Notes: generated from the sequence alone by a model not told the origin. Counted from the stretch's first letter, positions 27,991 to 37,235 are shown. The stretch is DNA of 43,645 nucleotides from Gardnerella massiliensis (GCF_003408845.1 NZ_LRTV01000006.1:1-43645), one strand, 5' to 3'. Numbers and translations: made by a program.

Positions 27991-28047
27991 CATGATTCGT
28001 GATTATTTCGTAAGTGCAGTATAGGTACAGTATAGGTGAGGTGAACT

Positions 28048-28638
28048 ATGGATATTGAAGAAGCACTTGCGTCTCTTGTTGCTTCCCTTAAAGCCGGTTC
28101 GACTTTTGAGAATATTATTTGCAACGATGCTGCGGTTCGACGAAGTGGCTCGAATCATGTGGTTGTGAATGTGGATCTTATCTATGCTTGGCTTGCGTCT
28201 CGTTGTTTGCAGTCGGCGAATAATATGTCGTCTCGTAAACGGAGGAATCTTGAAGAGCATATGCGCCAGGTTGCTGAAAATATTGCGGCTGCTTATGAAC
28301 TGAGCAACACGCTGGGGTGTGCTATGTCGGAATGTGTGGCAGCAACTGCTGCTTCATCTCATGCGAAAAAACGTGGGGAAGATTTGCAATCTGAAGTTGC
28401 TGCGATGCCTGAAGCCACTATAAAACTACTTACGGCGTTGCCTCTGTTAGCGTTATTGGCTGGTCAGCTGCTTGGAGGAAATCCTCTCGCTTTACTGGTG
28501 ACTACAGCTCAAGGTTGGGGGCTGCTTGCCGTTGGTTCTGTTTGTTACGGTTTGGGCTTGGTTTGGGTACGTTCTATGTTGCGTATGTCGCGTCATGCTA
28601 TGGATTGTGCTGCGATGAGAAGTCAATACGAAAGTTAA
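28048..28638 (+). CDS. tadB: TadB-like pilus assembly membrane protein
   Basis: This 196-residue protein starts behind GGTGAGG. A cytoplasmic helical half (about 1-125; NLEEHMRQVAENIAAAYELSNTLGCAMSECV) resembles the T2SSF domain. Two C-terminal membrane spans follow (about 130-152 and 157-175). TadB and TadC form the inner-membrane platform that the TadA ATPase drives. It is smaller than the usual TadB of about 300 residues. Identification rests mainly on the position between tadA and tadC. The stop codon lies in a three-copy 12-bp repeat. Confidence 0.75.
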   Translation: MDIEEALASLVASLKAGSTFENIICNDAAVRRSGSNHVVVNVDLIYAWLASRCLQSANNMSSRKRRNLEEHMRQVAENIAAAYELSNTLGCAMSECVAATAASSHAKKRGEDLQSEVAAMPEATIKLLTALPLLALLAGQLLGGNPLALLVTTAQGWGLLAVGSVCYGLGLVWVRSMLRMSRHAMDCAAMRSQYES

Positions 28639-28662
28639 TACGGAAATTAATACGGAAATTAA
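28627..28662 (+). repeat. 12-bp tandem repeat containing the tadB stop, 3 copies
   Basis: TACGAAAGTTAA, TACGGAAATTAA, TACGGAAATTAA run head to tail. The first TAA (28636-28638) is the gene's stop, so two extra in-phase stops follow. Confidence 0.9.
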
Positions 28663-28698
28663 ATTCACAAAATAATTAATTGAGGGGGTGCTTGAAAT

Positions 28699-29304
28699 AT
28701 GTGGCAATTGTGGGTTGAGGTACCGATTGGCATGGCAATGGTATGGCAGCTGTGCAATATGAGACTAAGTTCGCGCGCATTAGATGAGCGATCTGAGATG
28801 CTTGCTAATCGCATAGCTGTGAAATACGAATGGCGAGTTAGTGCCGTGGAAGATATCGATCCTTTGCTTGGTTTACACATGATTATCGTTGCGCTTAAAA
28901 GTGGTGTTGCGATTCCTCGAGCGTTACGGGCTGTTGGTGATGCGCTTCCTGGAGGCAAGGGAATGTGGATGTGTAATGTTTCGCATGCGCTTATTGCCGG
29001 TGATGCTTGGCGTGAGGCGTGGTCTCCTCCCTACTCTCCTTTGACGAGTAATCGAAAACCTGGCGCTTCTGTTACGCTTGCCAGCTGGCTTCAATCAACG
29101 TTGCGCGAAGCGTGGTGTTTGGGATCTTCTCCAGTGCCGGTGCTGATTGCGCTATCTCAACATTATGAACAGACTATGGCGAATGTTGCGAGAAAAGAAA
29201 CTTCCCGGTTATCGGTGCGATTGTTGCTTCCAGTAGGATTGTGTTTTCTGCCGGCTTTTATATGCATTGGTATTGTGCCGACTGTGGCGTCGATGATGCA
29301 TTAA
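28699..29304 (+). CDS. tadC: TadC-like pilus assembly membrane protein
   Basis: This 201-residue protein has a weak N-terminal hydrophobic segment (VEVPIGMAMVWQL). A T2SSF-like helical domain follows (DPLLGLHMIIVALKSGVAIPRALRAVGDAL; later LIALSQHYEQTMANVARKETSRLSVRLLLPVGL). The C-terminal membrane span is LLLPVGLCFLPAFICIGIVPTVA. The final pattern (K/R-E-x-x-R-L-S-x-R-x-L-L-P) is typical of TadB/TadC-family C-termini. A GAGGGGG site precedes the ATG. It completes the inner-membrane platform with TadB. The assignment as TadC relies on gene order. Confidence 0.78.
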   Translation: MWQLWVEVPIGMAMVWQLCNMRLSSRALDERSEMLANRIAVKYEWRVSAVEDIDPLLGLHMIIVALKSGVAIPRALRAVGDALPGGKGMWMCNVSHALIAGDAWREAWSPPYSPLTSNRKPGASVTLASWLQSTLREAWCLGSSPVPVLIALSQHYEQTMANVARKETSRLSVRLLLPVGLCFLPAFICIGIVPTVASMMH

Positions 29305-29394
29305 ATGCGTAGATGATGCGTGCAAACTGTAGCTTTTGTGAAATGTGTAGTTACGAGTCATATTTTCTTGCAAAATAGCCATTGTTTGGGTTGG

Positions 29395-29416
29395 GAAGCT
29401 TTTATCCACATTGCTT
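29395..29416 (+). promoter_or_regulatory. 22-bp element with DnaA-box consensus, copy 2 (upstream of flp)
   Basis: Identical over 22 bases and in orientation to 8474-8495 before gatC. It contains TTATCCACA at 29402-29410. It lies 84 bases before the pilin start, in the only long spacer of the tad locus, suggesting that flp has its own promoter. Confidence 0.6.
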
Positions 29417-29459
29417 ATTTTTGCTTGGAGGCTGAGAAGTAAACTGTCACAATGTTGTT

Positions 29460-29476
29460 ATCCGAAAAGTTCGGAT
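29460..29476. promoter_or_regulatory. Palindrome before the pilin gene
   Basis: ATCCGAA-AAG-TTCGGAT is a perfect 7-bp inverted repeat, 24 bases before the flp ATG. It could be an operator or a 5' mRNA-stabilising hairpin. Confidence 0.45.
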
Positions 29477-29500
29477 ATTTGAAGGGAAAGGTAAATTTCC

Positions 29501-29776
29501 ATGGTTGGGATGATTCAAACACTTGCAGTTCGATGTGCTACATCGATGATGTGGGTTGATGAACAATTAACAGTAGTAGAAAAAAATTTGCGGAAAAAAG
29601 GTACGCAGTATGCTAAAAAGCTGCAGTGTGAAGATGCTGGAGCGGTTACTGCAGAATATGCTGTGGTGCTGATTGCTGCTACAGGTTTTGCCACACTTTT
29701 GTTTCTGCTTTTGAAATCAGACGAAGTGCGTAACACATTATCTGAATTAGTGAAAAAAGCTTTGAAAGTTGGCTAA
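29501..29776 (+). CDS. flp: Flp-type (type IVb) major pilin
   Basis: This 91-residue prepilin has a hydrophilic leader of about 48 residues, then the prepilin site and hydrophobic helix EDAGAVTAEYAVVLIAATGFATLLFLLL. Cleavage is expected after the Gly before AVTAEYAVV, leaving Glu at position 5 of the mature protein as in other type IV pilins. The mature pilin would be about 40 residues, typical of Flp. A GAAGGGAAAG ribosome site lies upstream. The leader is long for a prepilin. It is the likely structural subunit of the Tad fibre; the prepilin peptidase is not in this window. Confidence 0.87.
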   Translation: MVGMIQTLAVRCATSMMWVDEQLTVVEKNLRKKGTQYAKKLQCEDAGAVTAEYAVVLIAATGFATLLFLLLKSDEVRNTLSELVKKALKVG

Positions 29777-29809
29777 TTAAGTGATGTGTTAGGTAAATGA
29801 AATGAGCTT

Positions 29810-30190
29810 ATGATGCTGAAAAATATATTGCAGAGACGTATATTTCGTAAGATTATTTCGCGAGATTGTGGAACGGTAACTGCTGAATTTGCTGTAGTAC
29901 TACCTTGTGCAGTAGTGATTACGCTAGCGCTACTCGGCCTTGGCCGAGCGGTGATATGTACTATGAATTGTCACGATGCTGCAATGCAGGTGGCCTACTA
30001 TATGGTGACTCATCGTAATGATAGTGCCGCTTCAAGTATTGTTGAGCAGATTGCTGGTCCGGGTGCTTCGGTGCAAATCAGTCGCGGCGGGAATACGGTA
30101 AATATCGTGGTGAAATGTCCTCTTATTCCGGATCCTCTTCATATACTGCCCGCTATGGTAGAAAGTCATGTAAATCAGGTTCTGGCATGA
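29810..30190 (+). CDS. tadE: TadE-like pseudopilin
   Basis: This 126-residue protein has a basic N-terminus, then CGTVTAEFAVVLPCAVVITLALLGLGRAV at about 20-48. This is a TadE-type transmembrane helix carrying the same TAE[F/Y]AVV processing signature as the pilin. The remaining 75 residues are extracytoplasmic and end in a beta-rich segment (VQISRGGNTVNIVVKCPLI). TadE proteins are minor pseudopilins needed for fibre assembly. The start is ATG 29810 or 29813, with only a weak ribosome site. It overlaps the next gene by ATGA. Confidence 0.83.
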   Translation: MMLKNILQRRIFRKIISRDCGTVTAEFAVVLPCAVVITLALLGLGRAVICTMNCHDAAMQVAYYMVTHRNDSAASSIVEQIAGPGASVQISRGGNTVNIVVKCPLIPDPLHILPAMVESHVNQVLA

Positions 30191-30591
30191 AACGACAGGT
30201 ACACTGCATACAACATGCAATACATTGTGCGCATAAGCAAGGCAAGCGAGTGGACTGTGGCTCCGGCACAGCCCTTGGTATTCTGCTGGTGGTTACAGTC
30301 TGCTCGATGCTCGTTTTCCTGGCTGTGCTTGGACATGTTTTAAGCGCAAAACATCAAGCCCATGAAATTGCTACGGCGGCGGCGCTATCTGGGGCTTCCG
30401 TACTACAGCGTATGGAAACTCACGCTTGTGAAGCGGCTTCTCGCACTGTTACTGCAAGTAAAGCTACTGTTCAATCGTGTTCGGAGACTCGCGACGAAGT
30501 TACGGTTCGAGTTGAAGTAGCTTTGAATATTCCTTTTGCAAAAAGCGTATCTGCTGCTGCACGTGCCGGGTTGGAAGCGTGCGAAAAGTAA
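30187..30591 (+). CDS. TadE-like minor pseudopilin (Rv3654c-like)
   Basis: This 134-residue protein starts at ATG 30187, overlapping tadE by four bases. After a basic, cysteine-containing start comes DCGSGTALGILLVVTVCSMLVFLAVLGHVL. This matches the GSGT/GSAT plus hydrophobic-helix pattern of the small TadE-like proteins that end actinobacterial tad loci. The outer part contains AHEIATAAALSGA, typical of Rv3654c-type proteins (AAD/ADLAALAGA-like), and five cysteines in total. It is probably a minor pilin or assembly factor and is the last gene of the locus. Confidence 0.78.
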   Translation: MKRQVHCIQHAIHCAHKQGKRVDCGSGTALGILLVVTVCSMLVFLAVLGHVLSAKHQAHEIATAAALSGASVLQRMETHACEAASRTVTASKATVQSCSETRDEVTVRVEVALNIPFAKSVSAAARAGLEACEK

Positions 30592-30711
30592 CGTTCAGTA
30601 TTATCGTTGCGCGATGTTGACGTGATATAAACGCGAATGACGGGTGGCAGTTGCTGCTAATCTGAAATAAGATGTATTGGGGAAATAGTTAGGTAGCGGT
30701 AGGTTAAAATC

Positions 30712-33183
30712 ATGGCACTTGCACTGTATCGTAGGTATCGTCCTGACACGTTTGATGGTGTTATTGGGCAGGATCAGGTTACTATACCTTTGTCGAGAGC
30801 ATTGGATCAAGGCAAGATTACTCACGCGTACTTGTTTTCGGGTCCTCGCGGCTGTGGCAAGACGAGTTCCGCTCGCATTTTGGCGCGTTGTATCAACTGT
30901 GAAAAGGGGCCAACTTCACACCCGTGTGGTCAATGCCAGAGTTGTAAGGATTTAGCCACTGGTGGGGCTGGTTCTATTGATGTGGTAGAAATCGACGCGG
31001 CGAGCCATAACGGTGTTGATGATGCTCGAGAATTGCGCGAACGTGCTGGTTTTGCTCCAGCTCGTGACCGTTATAAGATTTTTATTCTCGACGAAGCGCA
31101 TATGGTAACTCCTCAAGGTTTTAACGCATTGTTAAAAATTGTGGAAGAGCCTCCTGAGCATGTGATGTTTATTTTTGCTACGACTGAGCCGGATAAAGTG
31201 ATTGGTACCATTCGTTCGCGCACTCATCATTATCCGTTCCGTTTGGTTCCTCCGGAAGTGATGGGACCGTATCTTGAAGATGTCTGCAAGAAAGAAAATA
31301 TCGTTCCTGCTCCCGGCGTGCTGCGTCTTGCGATGCGTGCTGGCTCAGGTTCGGTGCGAGACACACTTTCGGTGCTCGATCAGCTTATGGTTGGTGCGAT
31401 TGATGGCGCTATTTCGTTAGATTCTGCCGTTGCTTTGCTTGGTTTCACTCCAAGTGCGTTAATTGGTGAAGCTATTGATGCGCTTATTGAGCACAATGGT
31501 GCTGTTTTATATGACGTAGTGCGTCGCGTAGTAGTTGGTGGTTACGATACGCGCAAGTTTGTGGAAGATTTGCTTGGGCGGGTGCGAGATTTGCTGCTTA
31601 TGGTGTCTGCTGGGCAACAGGCAGCTTTGGAACTTCTTAACGATATAGCTCCTGAAGATCTGGAATCGTTACAAAAGCAGGCCACTAAACTTACGTTACC
31701 TGATTTGGCTAGTATGGCTCAAACTATTAATGCCGCTTTAAGTGGCATGGCTGCCGCTTCTTCTCCGCGCATGAATTTGGAAATTTTGATGGCTCGACTT
31801 CTCGCTGACGCTGAAACTAAAGTTGCAGTTAGTGGCGATCGTTTTGTTAGTAGCCAATCTACTCAACATAATCATGCTGAAAATAAGCAAGCAAGCGCGC
31901 CTGCTACTAGAGGAAGTCATTTTATTGGCTCTCAACGCAACCAAACTACTAGCCGTACTGAGCCAACGTCCCCAGTAGTAACGAATTCTTCGGCAACGGT
32001 TGCGCAAGTTCCTGCAGAGCAGCTTATGCAACATAACGTATCGGAAAGTTCTCCTGAACCTGTTCAACCTGTTCAACCTGCTCAATCTGCTCAATCTGTT
32101 CAACCTGTTCAACCTGTTCAACCGGCACGTAGTGTTGACGAAATGTGGGATGTTGTAGTAGCAAAGCTTCCGGAAGATTCGCGCGAATACGTAACGAGAC
32201 AGCACGTGCCAACAGTGCAGCTTAGTGATCCTCAGGCGGGCCGTCAGCGTTTGGTGCTTACTTTTAACGAGCCAATGAGCCAGCATGCTTTTGCGCTCGC
32301 TGTGTGTACGACTGCGCCGTACGACGGCCAAAAAGTGCCGAAGGTGGTTATGAATGTTGTGCGCGAAATATTTGGAGCCAACGTCATGATTGCTCCAGCT
32401 CCTATGGCGGCAAATGGTGAAGCGGTGGAGTCGGTTGCGCGTATGGATCCGCAAAAGTTGGCCCAGGTAAAGCGTGATATTTTGCTTCGTAAAACCGGCA
32501 TAACTGCTGGTTTTGGCGGGAAGACAGCTTCCGATAGCGGCGGGGATGAAAAAGCTCAGGCTAAAGAAGCCCAGGCTAAAGAAACACAAGCTAAGGAAAC
32601 CCAAGCTAAGGAAACACAAGCTAAGGAAAGTCAAACTGAAGAAAGTCAAACTGAAGAAAGTCAAAACGAAAAGGATTCTTCGGATTTTCACGCAGCTGAT
32701 GGCTCCGCAGCATCAGTAGTATCCGACAACACTGCGGAAGCTGAGCTTAGTGTTGACGATGACGCTTGGGCGGACATGTCTTCTACGCCAATTGCTGACG
32801 TTATGGCTGTGCCTGTTCAGCGTCAAACGCAAGTGAATACGCCTCAGGAACAACAAACCCAAGCACCTGCACAAACCCAAGCACCTGCACAAAACCAAGC
32901 ACCTGCACAAAACCAAGGTTACGTTCGTGCGCAATCGTCTTCGGCGCCTCAGCGCTCGCAAAATTTACCTGACGCTCCAATAGTTGCGCCAACTACGCCT
33001 AAAAATGGAGCGTCTGCTGACGAATGTTCTATGGACGATGCCTCACTTGAAACGTCTAACTCCGTAAGCGTAGATGATCTTAAGCAAATGTTTGAAGTGA
33101 AAACCGTTGAAGAATTTGCTGCTACGGATCCTAAAAATCCAAAAAATGCAAGCAACAATGCAAAGAAAAAACAAGAGGAGTAG
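30712..33183 (+). CDS. dnaX: DNA polymerase III subunits gamma/tau
   Basis: This 823-residue clamp-loader ATPase has YRRYRPDTFDGVIGQD at its start. Walker A GPRGCGKTSSAR is at about 44-55. A four-cysteine zinc site lies at about 63-82 (CINCEKGPTSHPCGQCQSC). ILDEAHMV is Walker B, GSGSVRDTLSVLDQL is sensor 2, and the domain III collar follows to about residue 365. The rest (about 370-823) is low-complexity, with three tandem arrays around a conserved patch at 475-610 that would bind polymerase alpha or helicase. No slippery frameshift heptamer was recognised. It lies six bases before recR. Confidence 0.96.
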   Translation: MALALYRRYRPDTFDGVIGQDQVTIPLSRALDQGKITHAYLFSGPRGCGKTSSARILARCINCEKGPTSHPCGQCQSCKDLATGGAGSIDVVEIDAASHNGVDDARELRERAGFAPARDRYKIFILDEAHMVTPQGFNALLKIVEEPPEHVMFIFATTEPDKVIGTIRSRTHHYPFRLVPPEVMGPYLEDVCKKENIVPAPGVLRLAMRAGSGSVRDTLSVLDQLMVGAIDGAISLDSAVALLGFTPSALIGEAIDALIEHNGAVLYDVVRRVVVGGYDTRKFVEDLLGRVRDLLLMVSAGQQAALELLNDIAPEDLESLQKQATKLTLPDLASMAQTINAALSGMAAASSPRMNLEILMARLLADAETKVAVSGDRFVSSQSTQHNHAENKQASAPATRGSHFIGSQRNQTTSRTEPTSPVVTNSSATVAQVPAEQLMQHNVSESSPEPVQPVQPAQSAQSVQPVQPVQPARSVDEMWDVVVAKLPEDSREYVTRQHVPTVQLSDPQAGRQRLVLTFNEPMSQHAFALAVCTTAPYDGQKVPKVVMNVVREIFGANVMIAPAPMAANGEAVESVARMDPQKLAQVKRDILLRKTGITAGFGGKTASDSGGDEKAQAKEAQAKETQAKETQAKETQAKESQTEESQTEESQNEKDSSDFHAADGSAASVVSDNTAEAELSVDDDAWADMSSTPIADVMAVPVQRQTQVNTPQEQQTQAPAQTQAPAQNQAPAQNQGYVRAQSSSAPQRSQNLPDAPIVAPTTPKNGASADECSMDDASLETSNSVSVDDLKQMFEVKTVEEFAATDPKNPKNASNNAKKKQEE
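32059..32121 (+). repeat. 9-bp tandem repeat in dnaX, 7 copies
   Basis: Units of CCTGTTCAA (variants CCTGCTCAA, TCTGCTCAA, TCTGTTCAA) encode PVQ, PAQ and SAQ triplets in the linker. Confidence 0.85.
32563..32667 (+). repeat. 15-bp tandem repeat in dnaX, 7 copies
   Basis: Units such as AAGGAAACACAAGCT encode KETQA and then EESQT pentapeptides. The last copies have drifted toward acidic residues. Confidence 0.85.
32854..32918 (+). repeat. 18-bp tandem repeat in dnaX, 3.6 copies
   Basis: CAAACCCAAGCACCTGCA and the variant with CAAAACC encode QTQAPA and QNQAPA hexapeptides. Copies 1 and 2 are identical. Confidence 0.85.
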
Positions 33184-33189
33184 TGAACT

Positions 33190-33798
33190 GTGCACAACGC
33201 ATCGTCGTATGATGGGGCTATCGGTCGGCTCATTGACGCATTCGCCAAACTCCCGGGAATTGGCCCTAAAGGTGCTCAGCGCATCGCTTTTTACATACTT
33301 TCTGCACCTGACGCAGAGGCTCAATCTTTAATTGAGGCTATTAATAATATGAAAGAAAGTGTGCGATTTTGCGATATTTGCGGCAACGTGTGCGAACAAA
33401 GCCCATGTAAAGTATGTGCCGATCCGCGTCGAGATCATAGCAAAATTTGTGTCGTTGAAGAACCTAAAGACATTATGAGTATTGAGCGCACTCACGAGTA
33501 CACCGGTGTTTACCATGTTCTTGGAGGCGCTATAAACCCAATGGCGAACGTCGGACCGGGGGATTTGGCAATTACGCAACTACTTGAGCGTCTCAAAAAT
33601 CCGCAAGTAAAAGAAATTATTCTCGCTCTCGATCCTAATATTGAAGGTGAGGCGACGGTTACCTACTTGGCTCGTTTGCTTGATCCTCTTGGGATTAAAG
33701 TAACGCGCTTGGCGAGCGGTTTGCCGGTTGGTGGAGATTTGGAATATGCGGATGAAATAACGCTTGGACGCGCGTTTACTGGCCGCCAATCTGTGTAG
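33190..33798 (+). CDS. recR: Recombination mediator RecR
   Basis: RecR, a 202-residue ring protein of the RecFOR pathway, helps load RecA at gaps. A helix-hairpin-helix occurs at the start ([24 protein letters not shown]). A zinc finger has [16 protein letters not shown] (about 58-73). A TOPRIM domain follows ([31 protein letters not shown]). The start is GTG 33190 with AAGAGGAG upstream. It is coupled to dnaX, a widely conserved pair. Confidence 0.96.
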   Translation: MHNASSYDGAIGRLIDAFAKLPGIGPKGAQRIAFYILSAPDAEAQSLIEAINNMKESVRFCDICGNVCEQSPCKVCADPRRDHSKICVVEEPKDIMSIERTHEYTGVYHVLGGAINPMANVGPGDLAITQLLERLKNPQVKEIILALDPNIEGEATVTYLARLLDPLGIKVTRLASGLPVGGDLEYADEITLGRAFTGRQSV

Positions 33799-33820
33799 CG
33801 CTTCAACGCAATGGTTTGGA

Positions 33821-33850
33821 AACGTAATAAAACGTAATAAAACGTAATAA
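33821..33850 (+). repeat. 10-bp perfect tandem repeat, 3 copies
   Basis: AACGTAATAA occurs three times exactly, between recR and lysC. Each copy carries a TAA. Confidence 0.85.
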
Positions 33851-33944
33851 ATAGAGCATAGTTGGTACGCTAATAACAAAACCGAAGATTTTGCACACTT
33901 TTTGTGAGTTTGTTTGTAACAACATGATCTTTAAGGGGTAAAAA

Positions 33945-34709
33945 TTGGCGCTTATCGTACAGAAATATGGTGGCTCTTCTGTAGCTGATACCGATGCCAT
34001 ACAGCGTGTTGCTAAGCGAATTCTTGCTACAAAAGCAGCGGGCAATGATGTCGCGGTTGTTGTTTCGGCAATGGGCGACACTACCGACGATTTAATCGAC
34101 CAAGCTATGAGTGTTAATGCGCATCCGCCGGCTCGTGAAATGGACATGCTCATGACCGCTGGCGAGCGCATTTCCATGAGTTTGCTTGCTATGGCGATTC
34201 ATGCTCAAGGTTCGCACGCTTATTCTTTCACCGGTTCGCAAGCTGGTTTTATGACGGATACGAAGTTTGGTGCGGCGCATATTCGCGCTGTTAAGCCAGA
34301 TCGCGTTCGTCTTGCTTTAAGCAAGGGGAGCGTGGCAATTGTGGCTGGGTTCCAGGGTATTAGCGAAATCGGCGACGATACTACTTTGGGCCGTGGTGGT
34401 TCCGATACGTCAGCAGTAGCGCTCGCGGTTGCGTTGGGCGCGGACGTTTGCGAAATTTATACGGATGTTGACGGCGTTTTCACTGCGGACCCGCGTATTG
34501 TGCCAACGGCTAAGCGTATTCCGGTTATTGATTATGATTCGATGCTGGAAATGTCGTCTTGTGGTTCTCGTGTGCTTGCGTTGCGTTGCGTAGAGTATGC
34601 TCAGCGTTTTGGCATGCCGTTGCATGTGCGTAGTTCGTTTTCGCGCAGGAACGGTACGCTTATTGTTCCGCGTGACGTAGATCCACATAGTTTACCTAAT
34701 TTGAGTTAA
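33945..34709 (+). CDS. lysC: Aspartokinase catalytic subunit (lacks ACT domains)
   Basis: This 254-residue kinase phosphorylates aspartate, the first step to lysine, threonine and methionine. It starts at TTG 33945 behind AAGGGG. It has [13 protein letters not shown] at the start, [40 protein letters not shown] and [15 protein letters not shown], then the ATP-site segment [15 protein letters not shown]. The protein stops exactly where other actinobacterial enzymes enter their ACT domains, after the [10 protein letters not shown] segment. The ACT domains are encoded by the next gene. In corynebacteria the two halves are one protein with an internal start for beta. Confidence 0.93.
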   Translation: MALIVQKYGGSSVADTDAIQRVAKRILATKAAGNDVAVVVSAMGDTTDDLIDQAMSVNAHPPAREMDMLMTAGERISMSLLAMAIHAQGSHAYSFTGSQAGFMTDTKFGAAHIRAVKPDRVRLALSKGSVAIVAGFQGISEIGDDTTLGRGGSDTSAVALAVALGADVCEIYTDVDGVFTADPRIVPTAKRIPVIDYDSMLEMSSCGSRVLALRCVEYAQRFGMPLHVRSSFSRRNGTLIVPRDVDPHSLPNLS

Positions 34710-34767
34710 TTTTAAGTATTAGTAGATAAGCAAGTATAGTCGGTAAATAAGTTGGTAAATTCGCTAC

Positions 34768-34801
34768 ATATAGTTAGCGAGTAGATATAGTTAGCAAGTA
34801 G
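34768..34801 (+). repeat. 17-bp tandem repeat between the aspartokinase genes, 2 copies
   Basis: ATATAGTTAGCGAGTAG is followed at once by ATATAGTTAGCAAGTAG (one mismatch). Looser TAAGTA/TAAATAAG repeats precede it, starting near the lysC stop. Confidence 0.8.
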
Positions 34802-34819
34802 AAATTAAGGGCGGTAATA

Positions 34820-35389
34820 ATGGTAAATCAGGATATTCGTTCTACCATGGGTGATTTGTTCCCGGATTTAGGAGCTGAAACGCCTATTATTTCGGGTGTT
34901 GCGCACGACCGCAGCGAATCCATGATTACAGTTCGTGGAATTCCCGACATACCTGGAATGGCTGCGAAAGTGTTCACTACTCTCGCAAAAGCTAATGCAA
35001 ATATAGATATGATTGCTCAAGCAAGTGCCTCTACCGGTACTGCGGATATTTCCATTACTGCACCTAGCTCGTCGACTGAAGCGGTGCGTAGTGTTCTTGA
35101 AGCTGCTCGCGACGAGTTGAAGTTCACTTCTATGGATGTAGATCCTACGGTTGGCAAGGTTGCAGTTGTAGGCGTCGGTATGAAAACGCATTCTGGTTTG
35201 GCTGCAACGTTCTTCACTGCATTAAGTGAGCATGGTATTAATACGCTAATGATTTCTACTTCTGAAATTCGTATTGCTGCTTTGGTCCCGGTTGATCAGC
35301 TCGACGAGGCGGTTCGCGCGTTGCATACGGCTTACGGTTTGGACGCAAATCAAATTGAAGCCGTTGTTTATGGGGGAAGCGGCCGCTAA
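34820..35389 (+). CDS. Aspartokinase regulatory (beta-type) ACT-domain subunit
   Basis: This 189-residue protein has two ACT domains. ISGVAHDRSESMITVRGIPDIPGMAAKVFTTLAKANANIDMI is at about 24-65, and VGKVAVVGVGMKTHSGLAATFFTALSEHGINTLMISTSEIRIAALV at about 111-156. It aligns by eye with the beta subunit of corynebacterial aspartokinase, which binds lysine and threonine for feedback inhibition. AGGGCGG lies upstream of ATG 34820. A 110-base repeat-containing spacer separates it from lysC, so this is a true gene split and not a simple frameshift. It presumably pairs with the catalytic protein. Confidence 0.88.
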   Translation: MVNQDIRSTMGDLFPDLGAETPIISGVAHDRSESMITVRGIPDIPGMAAKVFTTLAKANANIDMIAQASASTGTADISITAPSSSTEAVRSVLEAARDELKFTSMDVDPTVGKVAVVGVGMKTHSGLAATFFTALSEHGINTLMISTSEIRIAALVPVDQLDEAVRALHTAYGLDANQIEAVVYGGSGR

Positions 35390-35458
35390 ATTCGCCTAAA
35401 TTATTTGCCTAATATTTATTAAGGCACATATTAAGGTACTTATCAAGTTACTTATTAA

Positions 35459-36550
<1,092 letters not shown>

Positions 36551-36614
36551 TTTTGCCGATTTATTACGTATTGTAGCGCTCGCAATTGTAAGATTTTTTG
36601 CGTAAACTGGAAGT

Positions 36615-37235
36615 ATGTCAATAGCATCGGAAGAAATTCGGCGACAACTTGATCGCATTGTAGCGCTCGGGTATCCGGATGTGGCGGATATGAGCGCTGA
36701 TGCTTTTCGTGCGCTTGCGCGTCCGCTGTTGCGCGCGCTTGAACGGAGCGATTTGGGAACTAATATTGTGCTGGTTCCTACGCGCGAATTAGTGTCGCCT
36801 GAATCTTTGATTGCGCGCACGAGTATTGATCGTATGGCTGGTTTTACCACTATGCCTCCGCGAGATATAGCGAGTTTTCTTCCACAAGATGGTTTTGAAC
36901 CTCCAGAAGGCCCGTTTTACTTGGTTGTTGACCCGCATGCTGGAGGCTCGTATTTGAATCGTGAGCCGGACGTAGCTCGTAAGCTTATTGATTCCGACGA
37001 GCGTTTGCCGTTGACTTTGGAAGAAGGCTTAGCGGTAGTGACTCAGCATACTGATTGGTTGCAGAACAAGAACGGCTTCAATCTTCTCGGCTCTCAGAGT
37101 GCTGACGGGCGCGTTCCTAGCATTTGGATGAGTCAGAATGCTCCACGTTTGGGTGCAGTTTGGCCAAATTCTCGTCACACTTGGCTAGGCAATGCGTACT
37201 GTATGGCTCGCAGGGGAGTGTCGCTACTTAAGTAA
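36615..37235 (+). CDS. DUF5701 family protein
   Basis: This 206-residue soluble protein has RRQLDRIVALGYPDVADMSADAFRALARPL at the start and FYLVVDPHAGGSYLNREPDVARKLI in the middle. LTLEEGLAVVTQHTDWLQNKNGFNLLGSQ and VPSIWMSQNAPRLGAVWPNSRHTWLGNAYCMAR come near the end. This fits DUF5701, a conserved actinobacterial family without a known function. No catalytic motif is evident. It lies 64 bases after asd with no clear ribosome site, possibly at the end of that operon. Multiple TTAAGTA-type repeats follow its stop codon. Confidence 0.8.
   Translation: MSIASEEIRRQLDRIVALGYPDVADMSADAFRALARPLLRALERSDLGTNIVLVPTRELVSPESLIARTSIDRMAGFTTMPPRDIASFLPQDGFEPPEGPFYLVVDPHAGGSYLNREPDVARKLIDSDERLPLTLEEGLAVVTQHTDWLQNKNGFNLLGSQSADGRVPSIWMSQNAPRLGAVWPNSRHTWLGNAYCMARRGVSLLK

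Noticed and set aside
30592..30711. SRP RNA gene upstream of dnaX
   Set aside because: Some actinobacteria have ffs near dnaX, but this 120-base spacer shows no SRP core sequence or long hairpin.
33945..35389. Aspartokinase broken by a frameshift (pseudogene)
   Set aside because: Both parts end and start at domain limits, each has a ribosome site, and 110 bases of non-coding repeats separate them. A functional split is more likely.
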